A stretch of 64,000 bases of DNA from Prorocentrum cordatum (taxonomy: Eukaryota > Sar > Dinophyceae > Prorocentrales > Prorocentraceae): the NCBI GenBank assembly GCA_963575745.1, contig CAUYUJ010020540.1, positions 1 to 64,000 on the forward strand, given 5' to 3'. Under the pieces are notes generated by a model. The model was not told the origin of the DNA, made no database searches, and worked only from the letters and a program-made list of their open reading frames with translations. The position numbers and the translations under genes were made by a program. This document shows, one piece after another, positions 10,831 to 18,944 of this stretch; the first letter of the stretch is position 1, and every line of letters begins with the position of its first letter.

Positions 10831-12059
10831 CAATTGTTCGTCATTCGACACCTACGGCTCCGAGGCTTCGCGCTTGTGGAAGCATCATTTCGGAGTCCAG
10901 TCCGAGCGGGACGATTCAGGTATGGACGATTCTGAGCTAGGCGCCGAGGCGGCGACAGTTGAGGATGAGCAGCGAACGCTCATGGGCACAGGCCCCAGGC
11001 GACGCTAGAGGCGGCCGAAGAGCTGAGCAGGCAGCCGCCCCCGCCCGCCCGCGCCGCGGCGCCGCCGAGGGAGCTGCCCGCGGCTGAGCGGGGCGGCCGC
11101 GCGGGCGCGCGAGGCCCGAGGGGCCCAGGGCTGCGGCCCGTAGTTTGCTCCAGGCCGCGCCCCCTCAGCCCCCCCCCCCTTCGGACCTTTCTGATTCTCT
11201 GCGACCTCTGGAGTCTTCTTTCTCCATTGGGGGGCTGAGGGCGCCGAGCAGAGAAGCCGAGCACGCCTCGCCACCGCCCGAACCTGCAGGATAGGCCGGA
11301 GGCTGACGACTGGCCATATGGGCGGTGGCGCGATGGTGCTCTGGCTCGGAGCGGAGTCTCGTTCGGCCTGTGGCCACCCCCTCCTCTTCCTGGCCCTCGA
11401 GGCCCCTCCCCCCCCCACCCCCTCGTCCTCGCAGGCCCTTGGGGTCCCCCGCATCTCTTCCTCCGCGCCCTCCAAGGCGTCCCTCCCTCCCTCTGGCGGC
11501 GGGCCCTGCCTGGGCCCCTCTTGGGCTCTCGGCGCTCGTGGGTGTTTTGGGCTCTGGGTCCCCGCGTCATCTTCCCTCCAGGTCCTTCGAGCCCTCTCTC
11601 TTGTCCCGGGGCCCCCTCGGAGCCCTGGCCCGTAGTGGATCTGCGGTCGCGGCGCCGCGCGCGCGCGGCGGCCGCGATCGCGCGAGGAGGTGTAGGACAC
11701 CGTGGCCTGCGCCATGGGGTGAGTGAGTGCGTGTGAGGGAAAGGAGGAGGAGGAGGAGGAGGAGGAGGGGAAGAGGATGAGGAGGGGGAGGGGGAGGAGG
11801 AGATGGAGGAGGAGGAGGAGGAGGAGGAGGAGCAGCAGGAGGAGCAGGAGGAGTAGGAGAAGAAGGAGGAGGACGGGTCGACTAAGCCATTCGGAGAAAC
11901 CCTCCAGTCTCCCAATCTACCTCTCTTCCTCCTTCGAAATGAGGCTGTGGCCGAGGCGCTCTTCCGGAGAGATGGCACCCGCTTCCGAGTAGGATCCCAC
12001 ACCTGTCCCCTCTTCCCGTGCACGATTTCCTCCACAGGCGGGCACGTTCCAAGCCACTA
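10831..12059. other. No recognisable gene; GC-rich with (GGA)n
   Basis: Long open frames on the minus strand (12035-10980, 11715-11005) are Arg/Pro/Ser-rich by composition. A (GGA)n tract lies at about 11743-11870. Confidence 0.5.
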
Positions 12060-12082
12060 CGGAATGGAACGGAAGAAAGAGT

Positions 12083-12260
12083 CGGCGGCGAGCCCAGGGG
12101 GGAAGTGAGAAGGGGCGGGTCTTCTCAAAGGTTCGGGAGTCCTCTGGCCTTCTGAGAATTAGTTCAAGCCTTTCCCGAAGACACGGAAAGCTTCTCAGAA
12201 GGCGCGAGGGCTTCTGAGCAGCCCTGCAGCCTTCTGGGAAGGCCTTCTCCTTCTCGCTTC
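12083..12260 (+). repeat. Dispersed repeat family 1, copy 1
   Basis: Shares GGCGGCGMRCCCAGGGGGGA followed by GGGGCGGGYCTTCTCA and several CCTTCTGRGAA words with 13691-13840, and in inverted form with 29330-29465. Rich in the word CTTCTGAG/CTCAGAAG, so it contains many small inverted repeats. Confidence 0.6.
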
Positions 12261-12603
12261 CCCCCCTAGCTCGCCGCCGAAAGAGGGAGGAGGGCGAGGG
12301 GCAGCGAGGCTTTCATGAGCACTCTGGGATCTTACCTTGGCCCCCAGGGCCTCCAGACCTCCTCGTGGGGAGGAAAGGGAGGCCAGGTCAGGCAAGGCGC
12401 CGACATACGTCCAGAAGAACGGCCTTACGAGAGCGCGGCGCGCCAGCAGTCGGCAGGTGCAGGAAGAGCACGGAAGGAGGAGGGCGGGAGGCATCGAGGC
12501 TTTCGCGCGCACTTGGGGATGCTGCTCTCGCCTCCCATGGGAGGACGCCAACCACACACCTGAACCGATCCTGGCCAGGCTGCTTCTGGGCACGGGATCG
12601 GAA

Positions 12604-12669
12604 TACATATATATATATATATATATATAGATACATATACAAATATATACATATATATATATATATATG
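12604..12669. repeat. (TA)n / (ATAC)n microsatellite
   Basis: Alternating purine-pyrimidine TATATA, ATACATATAC; flanked on both sides by GC-rich sequence. Confidence 0.95.
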
Positions 12670-12737
12670 TGTGTGCCTTCCTGCCCAAGCAAGGAGTGCG
12701 CACACACCGACCCAAGACCCGGGATCCGCCTGGACAG

Positions 12738-12915
12738 GATCGGCCCAGACCGGCGGCTCCAATTTTGTCCATGCGTGAGCCCTGGAGGTCTGGACCACTT
12801 CCCCAGGGCCAGCTTCTCGTCCCGAGTCGTTGTTGGACTGTCCCGAGGCCCAACGAGGGCCCCCCGAGGCCGAAAACTGCCAAAAACCCTCCGCTCCACA
12901 TGTTGTCGGGGCGTC
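12738..12915 (+). repeat. Dispersed repeat family 2, copy 1 (direct)
   Basis: Matches 14111-14287 in the same orientation and 13346-13512 in inverted orientation (shared words GGAGGTCTGGACCA, AAAAACCCTCCGCTCC, GGCTCCAAT). Protein-like text on the minus strand (GAEGFxQFSxSGGP) is shared between copies, but no domain is recognised. Confidence 0.75.
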
Positions 12916-13123
12916 GGACCTCGTGGGGTGCAGGTGTGCAGGTGACACCCTCCGACCCGACGGCCCCCAGAAACCTCCCGGCGAGGAGTCGGAAAGGAAG
13001 CGACCAGGGGCGCAGGTGCGAGGCAGGGCACAGGCAGGAGGTCGGCGGCGGCGCCGCGGGGGGGGGAGGAGGCCGAGGGGGGCCTGGGCCCGCTCAAAGG
13101 CTGCGAGGGCCGGAGGGCTTCTA

Positions 13124-13512
13124 AGGAGCCCCGCCGCCCTCTTGGTGGGCTTGGCTGCCCAGGGAGGTCCAGCGCTCCGACAAGAATCGGAGCTGCCAGA
13201 GAGGTGGCCTTGGCCCGAAGTGGCCCCCGCTTCTCTGGGGCGCCCCATGTGGACCTCCAGGGTCGGGGGCGCCCACTCGCGAGGGCCAGGGGGCTGCCGA
13301 GGGGGTCCAGAACGGCGCGGGAAGCTGGGGGCATCTTGGGGCCAGGACCGCCTCTGACGCTCCGACAAGAATCGGAGCGGAGGGTTTTTCGCAGTGTTCG
13401 GCCTCCGGGGGGCCTCGCCAGGCCTAGCCACCGTCCAAAAACGACTCGGGACGAGAAGGGAAGTGGTCCAGACATCTGGGGCCCACGCATCGAAAAACTG
13501 GAGCAGCTGGAC
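13124..13512 (-). repeat. Left arm of a ~390-bp inverted repeat (family 2)
   Basis: The reverse complement of this arm aligns along its whole length with 14113-14512: the words GGGCGCCCCCGACCCTGG, CCCGAAGTGGCCCCCGCTTC and GATTCTTGTCGGAGCG occur in both in opposite orientation and the same order. The arms are separated by about 600 bases. Confidence 0.85.
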
Positions 13513-13674
13513 ATCTGGATAGTGGACCACTGGGCGGGACTAGCCCGAAGAAAATCCAGGATCAAGCCAGATTGAGCTGGATCTAGCGGGATTCATCGGA
13601 CAGAGCCGGATTGGGTCGGCTTTCCACCACGGATGTACGAGCGCCGATGCTGAATCTAACCTCTCAAGAGTTGC

Positions 13675-13850
13675 ATCGTGAGGAAAAGAGCTCTTCGGCG
13701 GCGCACCCAGGGGGGAAGGCAGAGGGGGCGGGCCTTCTCAGAAGGCTCAGAGGGCCTCCAGCCTTCTGGGGAGCTCCCTGGGCCTGGTCCGAAGCCCCGC
13801 CGCCTTCTGAGGAGGCCTGCCCCCTCGAAGCTTCACCCCTCGGCCCGCAG
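13675..13850 (+). repeat. Dispersed repeat family 1, copy 2
   Basis: Same ordered words as at 12083-12260: GGCGGCGCACCCAGGGGGGA, GGGGCGGGCCTTCTCAGAAG and CCTTCTGRGGA. Confidence 0.65.
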
Positions 13851-13889
13851 CCAAAAATGTGCGACGAAGGAAAAGGGATCTTGCGGCAA

Positions 13890-14050
13890 GCGACCTGACG
13901 CGCGCGTCAGGTCGCCGCGGTGGCCAAAACAGGCCGCCTCTACGCGGTGCCACAAGAGGGGGCGCTCACGCGCGAGCCCACGCGGTCAGCTTACGCGCGC
14001 GAGTGCCGACGCAGTGGATGTTCTTCGTCGCTCAAGTGGGATCGGAGCAT
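13890..14050 (+). repeat. Dispersed repeat family 3, copy 1
   Basis: Shares GGGCGCTCACGCGCGA, CAGCTTACGCGC and TTCGTCGCTCA-like words with 27000-27180, same strand and order. Rich in ACGCG/CGCGT palindromes. No protein is recognised. A tandem GATGCATCGGG lies just downstream at about 14065-14092. Confidence 0.6.
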
Positions 14051-14112
14051 CGCGCCGCACAGCCGATGCATCGGGGATGCATCGGGGATGCATCGGCGAC
14101 GGAGGTTGCCAA

Positions 14113-14512
14113 TTGCCAAACCGGCTGCTCCAATGTTTTCGATGTGTGGGCCCCAGAAGTCTGGACCAATTCCTCAGGGCCAGTTTTTCGTCCTGAATCG
14201 CTTTGATTGACGGCCCCGAGGACCGGCGAGGGCCCCCGGAGGTCGAAAACTGCGAAAAACCCTCCGCTCCAAATTTTGTCGGAGGGTCAGAGGTGGTCCT
14301 GGCCCCAAGATGCCCCCAGCTTCCAGCGCCGTTCTGAACCCCCTCGGAGCCCCCTGGCCCTCGCGAGTGGGCGCCCCCGACCCTGGAGGTCCACAGGGGC
14401 GCCCCAGAGAAGCGGGGGCCACTTCGGGCCAAGGCCACCTCTGACAGCACCGATTCTTGTCGGAGCGTTGGACCTCCCTGGGCAGCCAAGCCCACCAAGA
14501 AGGCGGCGTGAT
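14113..14512 (+). repeat. Right arm of a ~390-bp inverted repeat (family 2)
   Basis: Partner of 13124-13512. Divergence between the arms is modest (scattered substitutions and short indels), so the pair could still extrude or fold as a hairpin in single-stranded form. Confidence 0.85.
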
Positions 14513-15206
14513 GCGCCTCTGACCCCGATCTAACCCGGCAACGCCCGAAAGTCATCTCGGCGATCGATGCGGCGCACTCCTCGGGGACCTACTGACCTGG
14601 GTCCAGCCACACCCGGAACAGCCAGGCGCCTGCGTCGGTGCACCCCTGGCCCCGCAGGATCCTGCAACATCGGGCGCTCTGACTGACCCCGATTGCACTG
14701 GCCCCCGTCCCCTGCGCCCCGAGAGCGGGACGGTCTGGGGGGAACCAGCTGGGGAAAGGGGACAACATCGATCGGCGGCGAACGCGGGGGAGAAGGGAGA
14801 GGGAGTGGGCACGCCCCATGGAGCCCCGTCCCTCGAGCTCCGAGATCCTGCTCTAGACTGAATGAAGTCGAGCCCAATCCTGCGACGAGGGGGTTCGCAC
14901 CCGACGCCCTGATGGGTGCAACTTTCTCGAGCAGGGACCCACAGAGGAGATGGTGGAAGAGAACGTGCAACCGCCGCCCCGATCTCGCCCGGCCCCAGGT
15001 GACCGATTCCGGAAACCGTGAGCTCAACAATGCTGACGCCCGACCCGCCGCCGCACGCCGCCGCACGCCGCCGACCTCCCGCGCGCTGCCGCCCGGCCCC
15101 GGCCGCCGCTCTGCTGGCGCCCGCTCCCGGCCGGCCTCCTGGCGGCTTCCGCCGAGAGCGAGCTGCGCCGCAGGCCGGGCCCTGCCCGGAGCGCCCCGTG
15201 TGATCC
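14513..15206. other. Spacer, no gene seen; pre-insertion flank of the copia element
   Basis: GC-rich sequence; the minus-strand frame 15375-14530 and the plus-strand frame from 14693 run into the LTR and have no recognisable domain. The copia target site is at its right end. Confidence 0.5.
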
Positions 15207-15211
15207 CCAGG
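15207..15211 (+). repeat. 5-bp target-site duplication CCAGG, left
   Basis: Identical to 23345-23349 directly outside the other LTR. Five bases is the usual duplication length for Ty1/copia. Confidence 0.85.
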
Positions 15212-15497
15212 TCTGAAAGATACGCAGGGGCAAGCTTGAGCAGCAGCTGTCTCCTGCCCGTCTGCCCTGTCCGTGCCACCGCCACCCTCGGCTCAAGGCG
15301 AGGGAGGGCGGGACTCTTTCTGACAGAGCCTGGCCGTGCCAGGCAGATCGCGCAGACTACAGCGCGGCCGTTCATATCGTGGACAAAAGGTGTCCTCCGA
15401 CAATTATCAAGATAATTGACATCGACACATACTTTCTCTCGCTCTTCCTCATCGTCACCAGCGTGAACGATCGTGAGGACGAGCTCTCGTATTCAGA
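15212..15497 (+). repeat. 5' LTR, 286 bp
   Basis: Begins TCTGAAAG and ends GTATTCAGA, giving a 6-bp terminal inverted repeat TCTGAA/TTCAGA instead of the usual TG...CA ends; the TSD fixes these borders. Inside are a perfect palindromic stem CAATTATC-aa-GATAATTG (15401-15418) and a GGAC...GTCC stem just upstream (15381-15395), both kept in the other LTR and possibly regulatory or part of the transcript end. Confidence 0.9.
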
Positions 15498-15498
15498 T

Positions 15499-15511
15499 TG
15501 GTAGCGGAGCC
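15499..15511 (+). promoter_or_regulatory. Primer binding site, initiator-Met tRNA-like
   Basis: TGGTAGCGGAGCC starts one base after the LTR. It begins with TGG (complement of the tRNA CCA end) and resembles the complement of eukaryotic initiator tRNA-Met 3' ends. The exact host tRNA is not available here, so the pairing is inferred. Confidence 0.6.
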
Positions 15512-15554
15512 TGTGGTCTCCGACAACCACGGGCTCCCACCGGTCTCGGCCTGA

Positions 15555-17243
15555 ATGGCGACTACGGCCGCCAGCGGGCCACCTACGACGCGCGTCGACG
15601 TCCCCTCATGGAATGGCGAGGCTGACAAGTTGACGAGCTACAGGTTTGAGGTCTCCATGTTTACCAAGAGCATCAAGACTGCGGAGCGCTACGTGTGCGG
15701 CCCGCAGCTGGTGCGCGCCCTCGGGGCGCGAGTCCGGACGACGGTGGAGAGCTGCCCGGACATCGACACGGTCGACGAGATCGACAAGGATGGCGTTTTG
15801 ATTGGTTGGAACAAAGTGTTTCAGTACGTATTGGAGAAGCTGGACTTCACCAGCCTGAACGACACGGGCCTACTCGCGGAGGAGTTCTTCTTGAAGGTCA
15901 GCCGGAACTCAGGCGAGACCTTCCAAGACTGGACCGCCAGATTTGAGAAGAAGGAGCGTGAGCTGTTGGCGCAGCTTCAAGTCATTGATTCAAGCGTGAC
16001 GGAAGTGATTGCGAAGCCTCTTCGGACATGGTGGTTCCTTCGGAAGTCCAAGCTATCCCCTGTTCAACGTGGAGAGATCACCGCCACGGCAGGTGGCGAC
16101 CTCAACTTCGGCAAGACATACAAGGCCTTGCTCACGCGTTTCCCGGCGGAGGCGCTGGCGGAGCTCGACGGCAAGCAGCACCGTAAGGCCTTCTATGAGG
16201 ACACGCACGTCGACGACGTTGAGGACGAGACTGGTGGAGAAGATATTGATTACACAGAGGTTGTCGAGCAGCTGATCACCCTCGCTGAAGAGGATGAAGA
16301 TGAAGAGCCAGCTGACGACAACCCAGCGGACAACGAGGTGTTCGCAGAGTTCAAGCAGGTGGGCCGGAGCTTCAAGGACGCTCGCGACCTGATCCGACGG
16401 CTTCGAGTATCCCGCGACTACTACCCGGTCGTGTCGCTCAAGGACCCCGATCGTGTGGCACCGCCTCCGAACTCGGGACGAGGTTTCCAGCGTGGCCGGG
16501 GCAAGAACGGTCGAGGCCGCGCTCGCTTCGACACGGGCAAGGGACGTGACATGTCCAAGATGAAGTGCATCGCGTGCGGCGAATATGGTCACCGAGCGGC
16601 GGACTGCAACGAGAGGTTCAAGAAAGACAATACGAGAGATGGAGCTCGCGGGACTACTCACAACGGCTTCGTCCTGTCCGCCCTCGACGAGTACCTCTAC
16701 CTCCTGGAGCGCGACGGCATCTGGGCGATCCTCGACATCGGGGCCACGAAGAGCCTCGGCGGCCTCGAGAGCGTCGAGAACCTCATGTACGAGATGCTGG
16801 ACCAGCACGGCCAGGAGTTCGAGACGACACAGGACGAGTGCTCATTCACCTTCGGCGACGGCCTCCAGAAGAGCTCGATGGGCACGGCGAAGGGGAACGT
16901 GTTCCTCGGCGGACACCTGACCGAGGTCAAGCTGTCGGTGATGCCGAACCGCGTGCCGATCCTCCTGGGCATGGACATTCTGACTGACTCGCTGAAGGTT
17001 GTGGTCGACTGCGGCCGGAACTGGATCGGCCTTCCGACCATGGGCAACAAGGTGTTCTTCTGCGAGCGCCTCTCGAGCAACCATCTGGCCGTCAACCTGA
17101 CGACGCCGCAGTGGTGGAAGGAGGTGCCGCTTTCCTTGCCGAGTGCCGGGTGCCTGACGTCCGAAGCGACGGCACCCGATGTTCTGGTCGAGGAGCTGCC
17201 CGAGGAGGCCGCTCCGTGCAGCTGCTGCCCTGCGGTACGCTAG
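15555..17243 (+). CDS. gag-pr: Copia Gag with zinc knuckle and aspartic protease
   Basis: 562 codons from the first ATG after the primer site. The N-terminal half (to about residue 230) is the copia-type capsid region, followed by an acidic stretch (EEDEDEEP, near 250). A CCHC zinc knuckle CIACGEYGHRAADC has C338, C341, H346 and C351, and would bind packaged RNA. A retropepsin-type active site, AILDIGATKSL, has Asp394 (DIG in place of DTG), with the VPILLGMDIL motif downstream. The frame closes with TAG at 17241-17243; reading on in the same frame gives the next protein. Length and order fit Ty1/copia; the intact frame suggests recent activity. Confidence 0.88.
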   Translation: MATTAASGPPTTRVDVPSWNGEADKLTSYRFEVSMFTKSIKTAERYVCGPQLVRALGARVRTTVESCPDIDTVDEIDKDGVLIGWNKVFQYVLEKLDFTSLNDTGLLAEEFFLKVSRNSGETFQDWTARFEKKERELLAQLQVIDSSVTEVIAKPLRTWWFLRKSKLSPVQRGEITATAGGDLNFGKTYKALLTRFPAEALAELDGKQHRKAFYEDTHVDDVEDETGGEDIDYTEVVEQLITLAEEDEDEEPADDNPADNEVFAEFKQVGRSFKDARDLIRRLRVSRDYYPVVSLKDPDRVAPPPNSGRGFQRGRGKNGRGRARFDTGKGRDMSKMKCIACGEYGHRAADCNERFKKDNTRDGARGTTHNGFVLSALDEYLYLLERDGIWAILDIGATKSLGGLESVENLMYEMLDQHGQEFETTQDECSFTFGDGLQKSSMGTAKGNVFLGGHLTEVKLSVMPNRVPILLGMDILTDSLKVVVDCGRNWIGLPTMGNKVFFCERLSSNHLAVNLTTPQWWKEVPLSLPSAGCLTSEATAPDVLVEELPEEAAPCSCCPAVR

Positions 17244-17258
17244 GGACAGCGCCCCCTG

Positions 17259-18944
17259 ATGATGGCAGCAGAAGAGAAGTTATCTCGATTGTCAACTTCA
17301 TCATCGGGGGGGCCACACCGACTCGGTCACCGCGAGTTCGAAACACCTACCAGAGCGACGGAAACCTCGGCGGCGCGGACACCTACCAGAGCGACGGAAA
17401 CTGCGACACGGAGCGGATCGGCTCGAGCGACGGAAACCTCGATTTCGTTCGGACGGACGGTCAGGTCATCCGACCGGCTCTCTTCATCATCACCGTCGAT
17501 CGGGACATCACCACAGTCAAGAGGACCGTTAGCAAGCAAGCCTCAGGATCAAAATATGGAGAAGCAAAGCGATGAGCCAGCACAATACCATCGGTGTTCA
17601 TCATCATGCTGTTCGCAGCCACCTTCGGCTCAGTTCATCAACTCGGCAATAGCCACAGCCAGCAGTCTCTCACGACCTCCATATTCTTCCCAGGCCGCCA
17701 CTGGCCGCTTGGATGACATGCAGCGACGGTTCTTTGGCTGGGCAATCCTCGGAGCAACAGCCACCACCTGTGCCTGCGGCCCGCCCCGAGTGAAGCCGCC
17801 CCCGCACGAGGGGATAGACAACTTCGGCTCCAGCGACCCCGACGCCAGCATCAGCAACAACACCAGCTATTCCGGCTCCACCAGCGAAGTGGTACAACAC
17901 CGCAGGGAAGGGCGGCTGCTGCGGAGCTCGGGGGAAGACCAAACGCAGGTGCAGCTGCTTCGGGGGCAAGAGCCACCAGTGCCTCAGGACCCCACAGCAG
18001 GGAGCACCCGGGACACCAGGAGCGGCATCAACAATGACAGCCAGCAGCGCCCCACCGAGCCCAGCGGGGGCTCAGCCAGTGACGAGACCTCCGAAGCCCG
18101 CGTGCTCTTGCTGCGGGACCCTCGGGAAGAAGATTCGGGGGTGCAGCTGCCGCGGAGGCAAGAGCCACACGTGTACGAAGGCGACGGAGGTGACCATCCG
18201 GGAGCAGGCAGTGGCTCTACGCTGGCGGCGCCTGTCCTACAAGCTGAACTCCCCGGAGGTGCAGGGGGGCTGGAAGTTCACTCCGGAAATGCTCGACGAC
18301 TCGGAACTGCCGGAGATGGACTCGAAGAGGAAACGCTGAAGCATCTCGACGACCAGGATCTCAAGATGTTCTACGAGAGCCACGACAAGGTCCTGGACGA
18401 GATCTACCAGACCATCGCCGAGGACCTGACGGAGCTCGGCAGGCCCTACCGCATCGACCTGATGGAGGTGTGCTGTCCGGAGGACTCGAGCCTCAGCAAG
18501 GCCGTGCAGAATCAGGGAGGCAAAGTGTTCAGGTGCGGCCTCTTCAATGGGATCGACATGGGAACGGCAACCGGGCTTCGACGCGCACTTCACCTTCTCC
18601 GACGACTCCGACCGCGCCGCTTGGTTCTCAGCCCGCCATGTACAGCAGACTGCCCGATCCAGAATCTCAACCAGAAGACAGCTCAGCAGAAGGCCACGTA
18701 TCTGGCGAAGGTGCGCAAGGCCCGACGGATCCAGCGGAACTGCAAGAGCCTCTGGGAAGACTCGAAGAAGATTCACGACTGCCACACCGAGCTCGAACAG
18801 CCAGCTGCCAGCCGAAGCTGGACCAGGTCGCCCTCGATCAAGGCGATGCGCGACCAGATGCACGAGACGATCATCCATGGCTGTGCGCATGGACTTCGCG
18901 AAGATCGTTCCGGCCTGCTGATGAGGAAGGCATGGCGCATATGA
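17259..18944 (+). CDS. Linker protein with methyltransferase-like domain (copia ORF2)
   Basis: 561 codons in the gag frame, beginning five codons after the gag TAG. Residues 1-360 are Ser/Arg/Pro-rich and disordered-looking with a CxC-rich patch. From about residue 398 the text DLMEVCCPEDSSLSKAV is followed by FRCGLFNGIDM, LRPRRLVLSPPCTADCPIQ and an ELEQPAASRSW stretch. This spacing resembles motif I, the PC motif IV and a weak motif VI of cytosine-5 methyltransferases (Cys461 would be the nucleophile). The canonical ENV and PCQ words are absent, so the domain is uncertain. Capture of C5 methyltransferases by dinoflagellate retrotransposons has been reported. It ends in TGA at 18942-18944, after which the same frame continues as the start of the pol region. 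Confidence 0.6.
   Translation: MMAAEEKLSRLSTSSSGGPHRLGHREFETPTRATETSAARTPTRATETATRSGSARATETSISFGRTVRSSDRLSSSSPSIGTSPQSRGPLASKPQDQNMEKQSDEPAQYHRCSSSCCSQPPSAQFINSAIATASSLSRPPYSSQAATGRLDDMQRRFFGWAILGATATTCACGPPRVKPPPHEGIDNFGSSDPDASISNNTSYSGSTSEVVQHRREGRLLRSSGEDQTQVQLLRGQEPPVPQDPTAGSTRDTRSGINNDSQQRPTEPSGGSASDETSEARVLLLRDPREEDSGVQLPRRQEPHVYEGDGGDHPGAGSGSTLAAPVLQAELPGGAGGLEVHSGNARRLGTAGDGLEEETLKHLDDQDLKMFYESHDKVLDEIYQTIAEDLTELGRPYRIDLMEVCCPEDSSLSKAVQNQGGKVFRCGLFNGIDMGTATGLRRALHLLRRLRPRRLVLSPPCTADCPIQNLNQKTAQQKATYLAKVRKARRIQRNCKSLWEDSKKIHDCHTELEQPAASRSWTRSPSIKAMRDQMHETIIHGCAHGLREDRSGLLMRKAWRI

Noticed and set aside
10980-13565. Long minus-strand frames (12035-10980, 13565-12195, 13530-12388) as genes
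   Set aside because: Arg/Pro/Ser-rich in GC-rich DNA, overlapping each other in different frames and crossing repeat families.
15214-15495. LTR borders set at TG...CA
   Set aside because: The flanks are then not direct repeats; moving two bases out on each side gives a perfect CCAGG duplication.
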